Assembly: GCA_003140705.1 (NCBI GenBank)
Contig: PLKU01000489.1
Location: forward strand, 1,923 to 9,305
Origin: Acidobacteriaceae bacterium
GTDB lineage: Bacteria > Acidobacteriota > Terriglobia > Terriglobales > Acidobacteriaceae
DNA: 7,383 nucleotides
Reading direction: 5' to 3'
The notes under the pieces are model-generated. The model made no database searches and was not told the DNA's origin. It worked only from the letters and a program-made list of their open reading frames with translations. The translations under genes and the position numbers were made by a program. Shown one piece after another: positions 6,669 through 7,383 of this stretch. The first letter of the stretch is position 1; each line of letters starts with the position of its first letter.

Positions 6669-7383
6669 ATGGCTGTTGAGAACGCCGAGATGCTCGGCCT
6701 CTACATCTCGATTCCCTTTTGCCGTTCGAAGTGCACATATTGCAACTTCGCGTCCGGAGTCTATCCGGCCAGCGAACATGCGCGGTATGTTGAGCGATTG
6801 ATTGAGGATTCAAGAGCGGCTGCAGATTGGGCGGAAGAGATGGGCGTGGAGCTTCCGCGCCGGGTGGACACGGTCTACATGGGCGGAGGGACGCCGAGCC
6901 TGCTGGCGCCGGAGCTGATAGAACGATTTTTCGCGGCGATGCGGACGCAGTTCCACTTTGAGGCTGACGCGGAGATTACAGCCGAGTGCGCGCCCGGTCA
7001 AATTGCGGATGAAACCTTGCGGGCGCTGGTTGCGGCTGGCGTCAATCGCGTAAGCCTGGGCGTTCAGTCGTTCGTCGACAGGGAAGCGCAGGTCAGCGGA
7101 CGCCTTCACAGCCGGGCGATTGTATTGGACGATTTGCGCCGGTTTCGCGCAGCCGGCATTGCCAACCTCAACGTGGACCTGATTGCGGGGCTGGCAGGGC
7201 AGACTTTCGGTTCGTGGGATGAGTCGCTATCAACGCTGGTGGAGTGCGGCGTTCCCCATGCGAGTGTCTACATGCTTGAGGTGGACGAAGACTCGCGGCT
7301 CGGGCGGGAGATGCTCGGCGGCGGGGCGCGTTACTTCGCGGAGCAGGTTCCGTCCGATGACGCGATTGCGCAAATGTACGAGA
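6669..7383 (+). CDS. hemW: Radical SAM heme chaperone HemW (3' end outside window)
   Basis: The first 238 codons of a protein that is usually about 380 residues long; the right edge cuts it. HemW is a cytoplasmic radical S-adenosylmethionine protein that binds heme and is thought to deliver it to target proteins. It was formerly annotated as oxygen-independent coproporphyrinogen III oxidase. The cluster motif is C18-x3-C22-x2-C25 in CRSKCTYCNF. The residue after N26 is Phe, where HemN has a fourth cysteine, so HemW is the better name. GGGTPS (72-77) is the usual SAM-binding glycine motif. GVNRVSLGVQSF (114-125), SGRLHS and NVDLIAGLAGQT follow as expected. The start is ATG at 6669; an in-frame TGA at 6654 excludes anything earlier. 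A second in-frame ATG at 6690, just before LGLYISIPFC, is an alternative. Neither has a strong ribosome-binding site. The gene is divergent from the phosphoesterase. Confidence 0.92.
   Translation, partial: MAVENAEMLGLYISIPFCRSKCTYCNFASGVYPASEHARYVERLIEDSRAAADWAEEMGVELPRRVDTVYMGGGTPSLLAPELIERFFAAMRTQFHFEADAEITAECAPGQIADETLRALVAAGVNRVSLGVQSFVDREAQVSGRLHSRAIVLDDLRRFRAAGIANLNVDLIAGLAGQTFGSWDESLSTLVECGVPHASVYMLEVDEDSRLGREMLGGGARYFAEQVPSDDAIAQMYE

Noticed and set aside
1..7383. A defence island, CRISPR array, mobile element or biosynthetic gene cluster
   Set aside because: All long coding frames are explained by two glycoside hydrolases, a small lipoprotein, a phosphoesterase and hemW. No transposase, integrase, regularly spaced repeats or tRNA attachment site is visible.

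Overview
The window most resembles a chromosomal segment of a GC-rich, heterotrophic soil bacterium. An acidobacterium (class Terriglobia) is my best guess. That guess rests on the style of the gene set: a Tat-exported GH2 enzyme, a secreted GH42 enzyme, a SnoaL-like lipoprotein and a HemW with the motif order CxxxCxYCNF. It is inference, because no rRNA or other marker gene is present.

Layout. Four genes lie on the minus strand and are read from right to left: a membrane-anchored metallophosphoesterase (5465-6577), a secreted GH42 beta-galactosidase-like enzyme (3222-5405), a small SnoaL/DUF4440-like lipoprotein (2607-3119), and a large GH2 family enzyme with a twin-arginine signal (2449 to beyond base 1). 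The GH2 frame is open for all 816 codons in the window and leaves through the left edge, so it has no stop here. The only plus-strand gene is hemW (6669 to beyond the right edge). It is divergent from the phosphoesterase across about 90 bases.

Gaps. There are gaps of 59, 102 and 157 bases between the minus-strand genes. The 102-base gap holds a good TTGACA-type promoter candidate for the lipoprotein next to a perfect 12-base palindrome. The 157-base gap holds a long imperfect hairpin, ending 10 bases from the lipoprotein stop, and a TATAAT box just before the GH2 gene. These suggest that the minus-strand genes are not one simple operon. The lipoprotein, and probably GH2, may have their own promoters.

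How the genes may work together. The two glycoside hydrolases carry different export signals (Sec for GH42, Tat for GH2). Both should act outside the cytoplasm, where they could trim beta-galactoside or related glycans, possibly from plant or microbial polysaccharide. The lipoprotein between them has no assignable activity. The phosphoesterase and hemW look like housekeeping neighbours. I found no mobile element, CRISPR array, tRNA, toxin-antitoxin pair or defence system. The honest reading is an ordinary carbohydrate-degradation neighbourhood with a few regulatory details worth checking, not a clearly new system.
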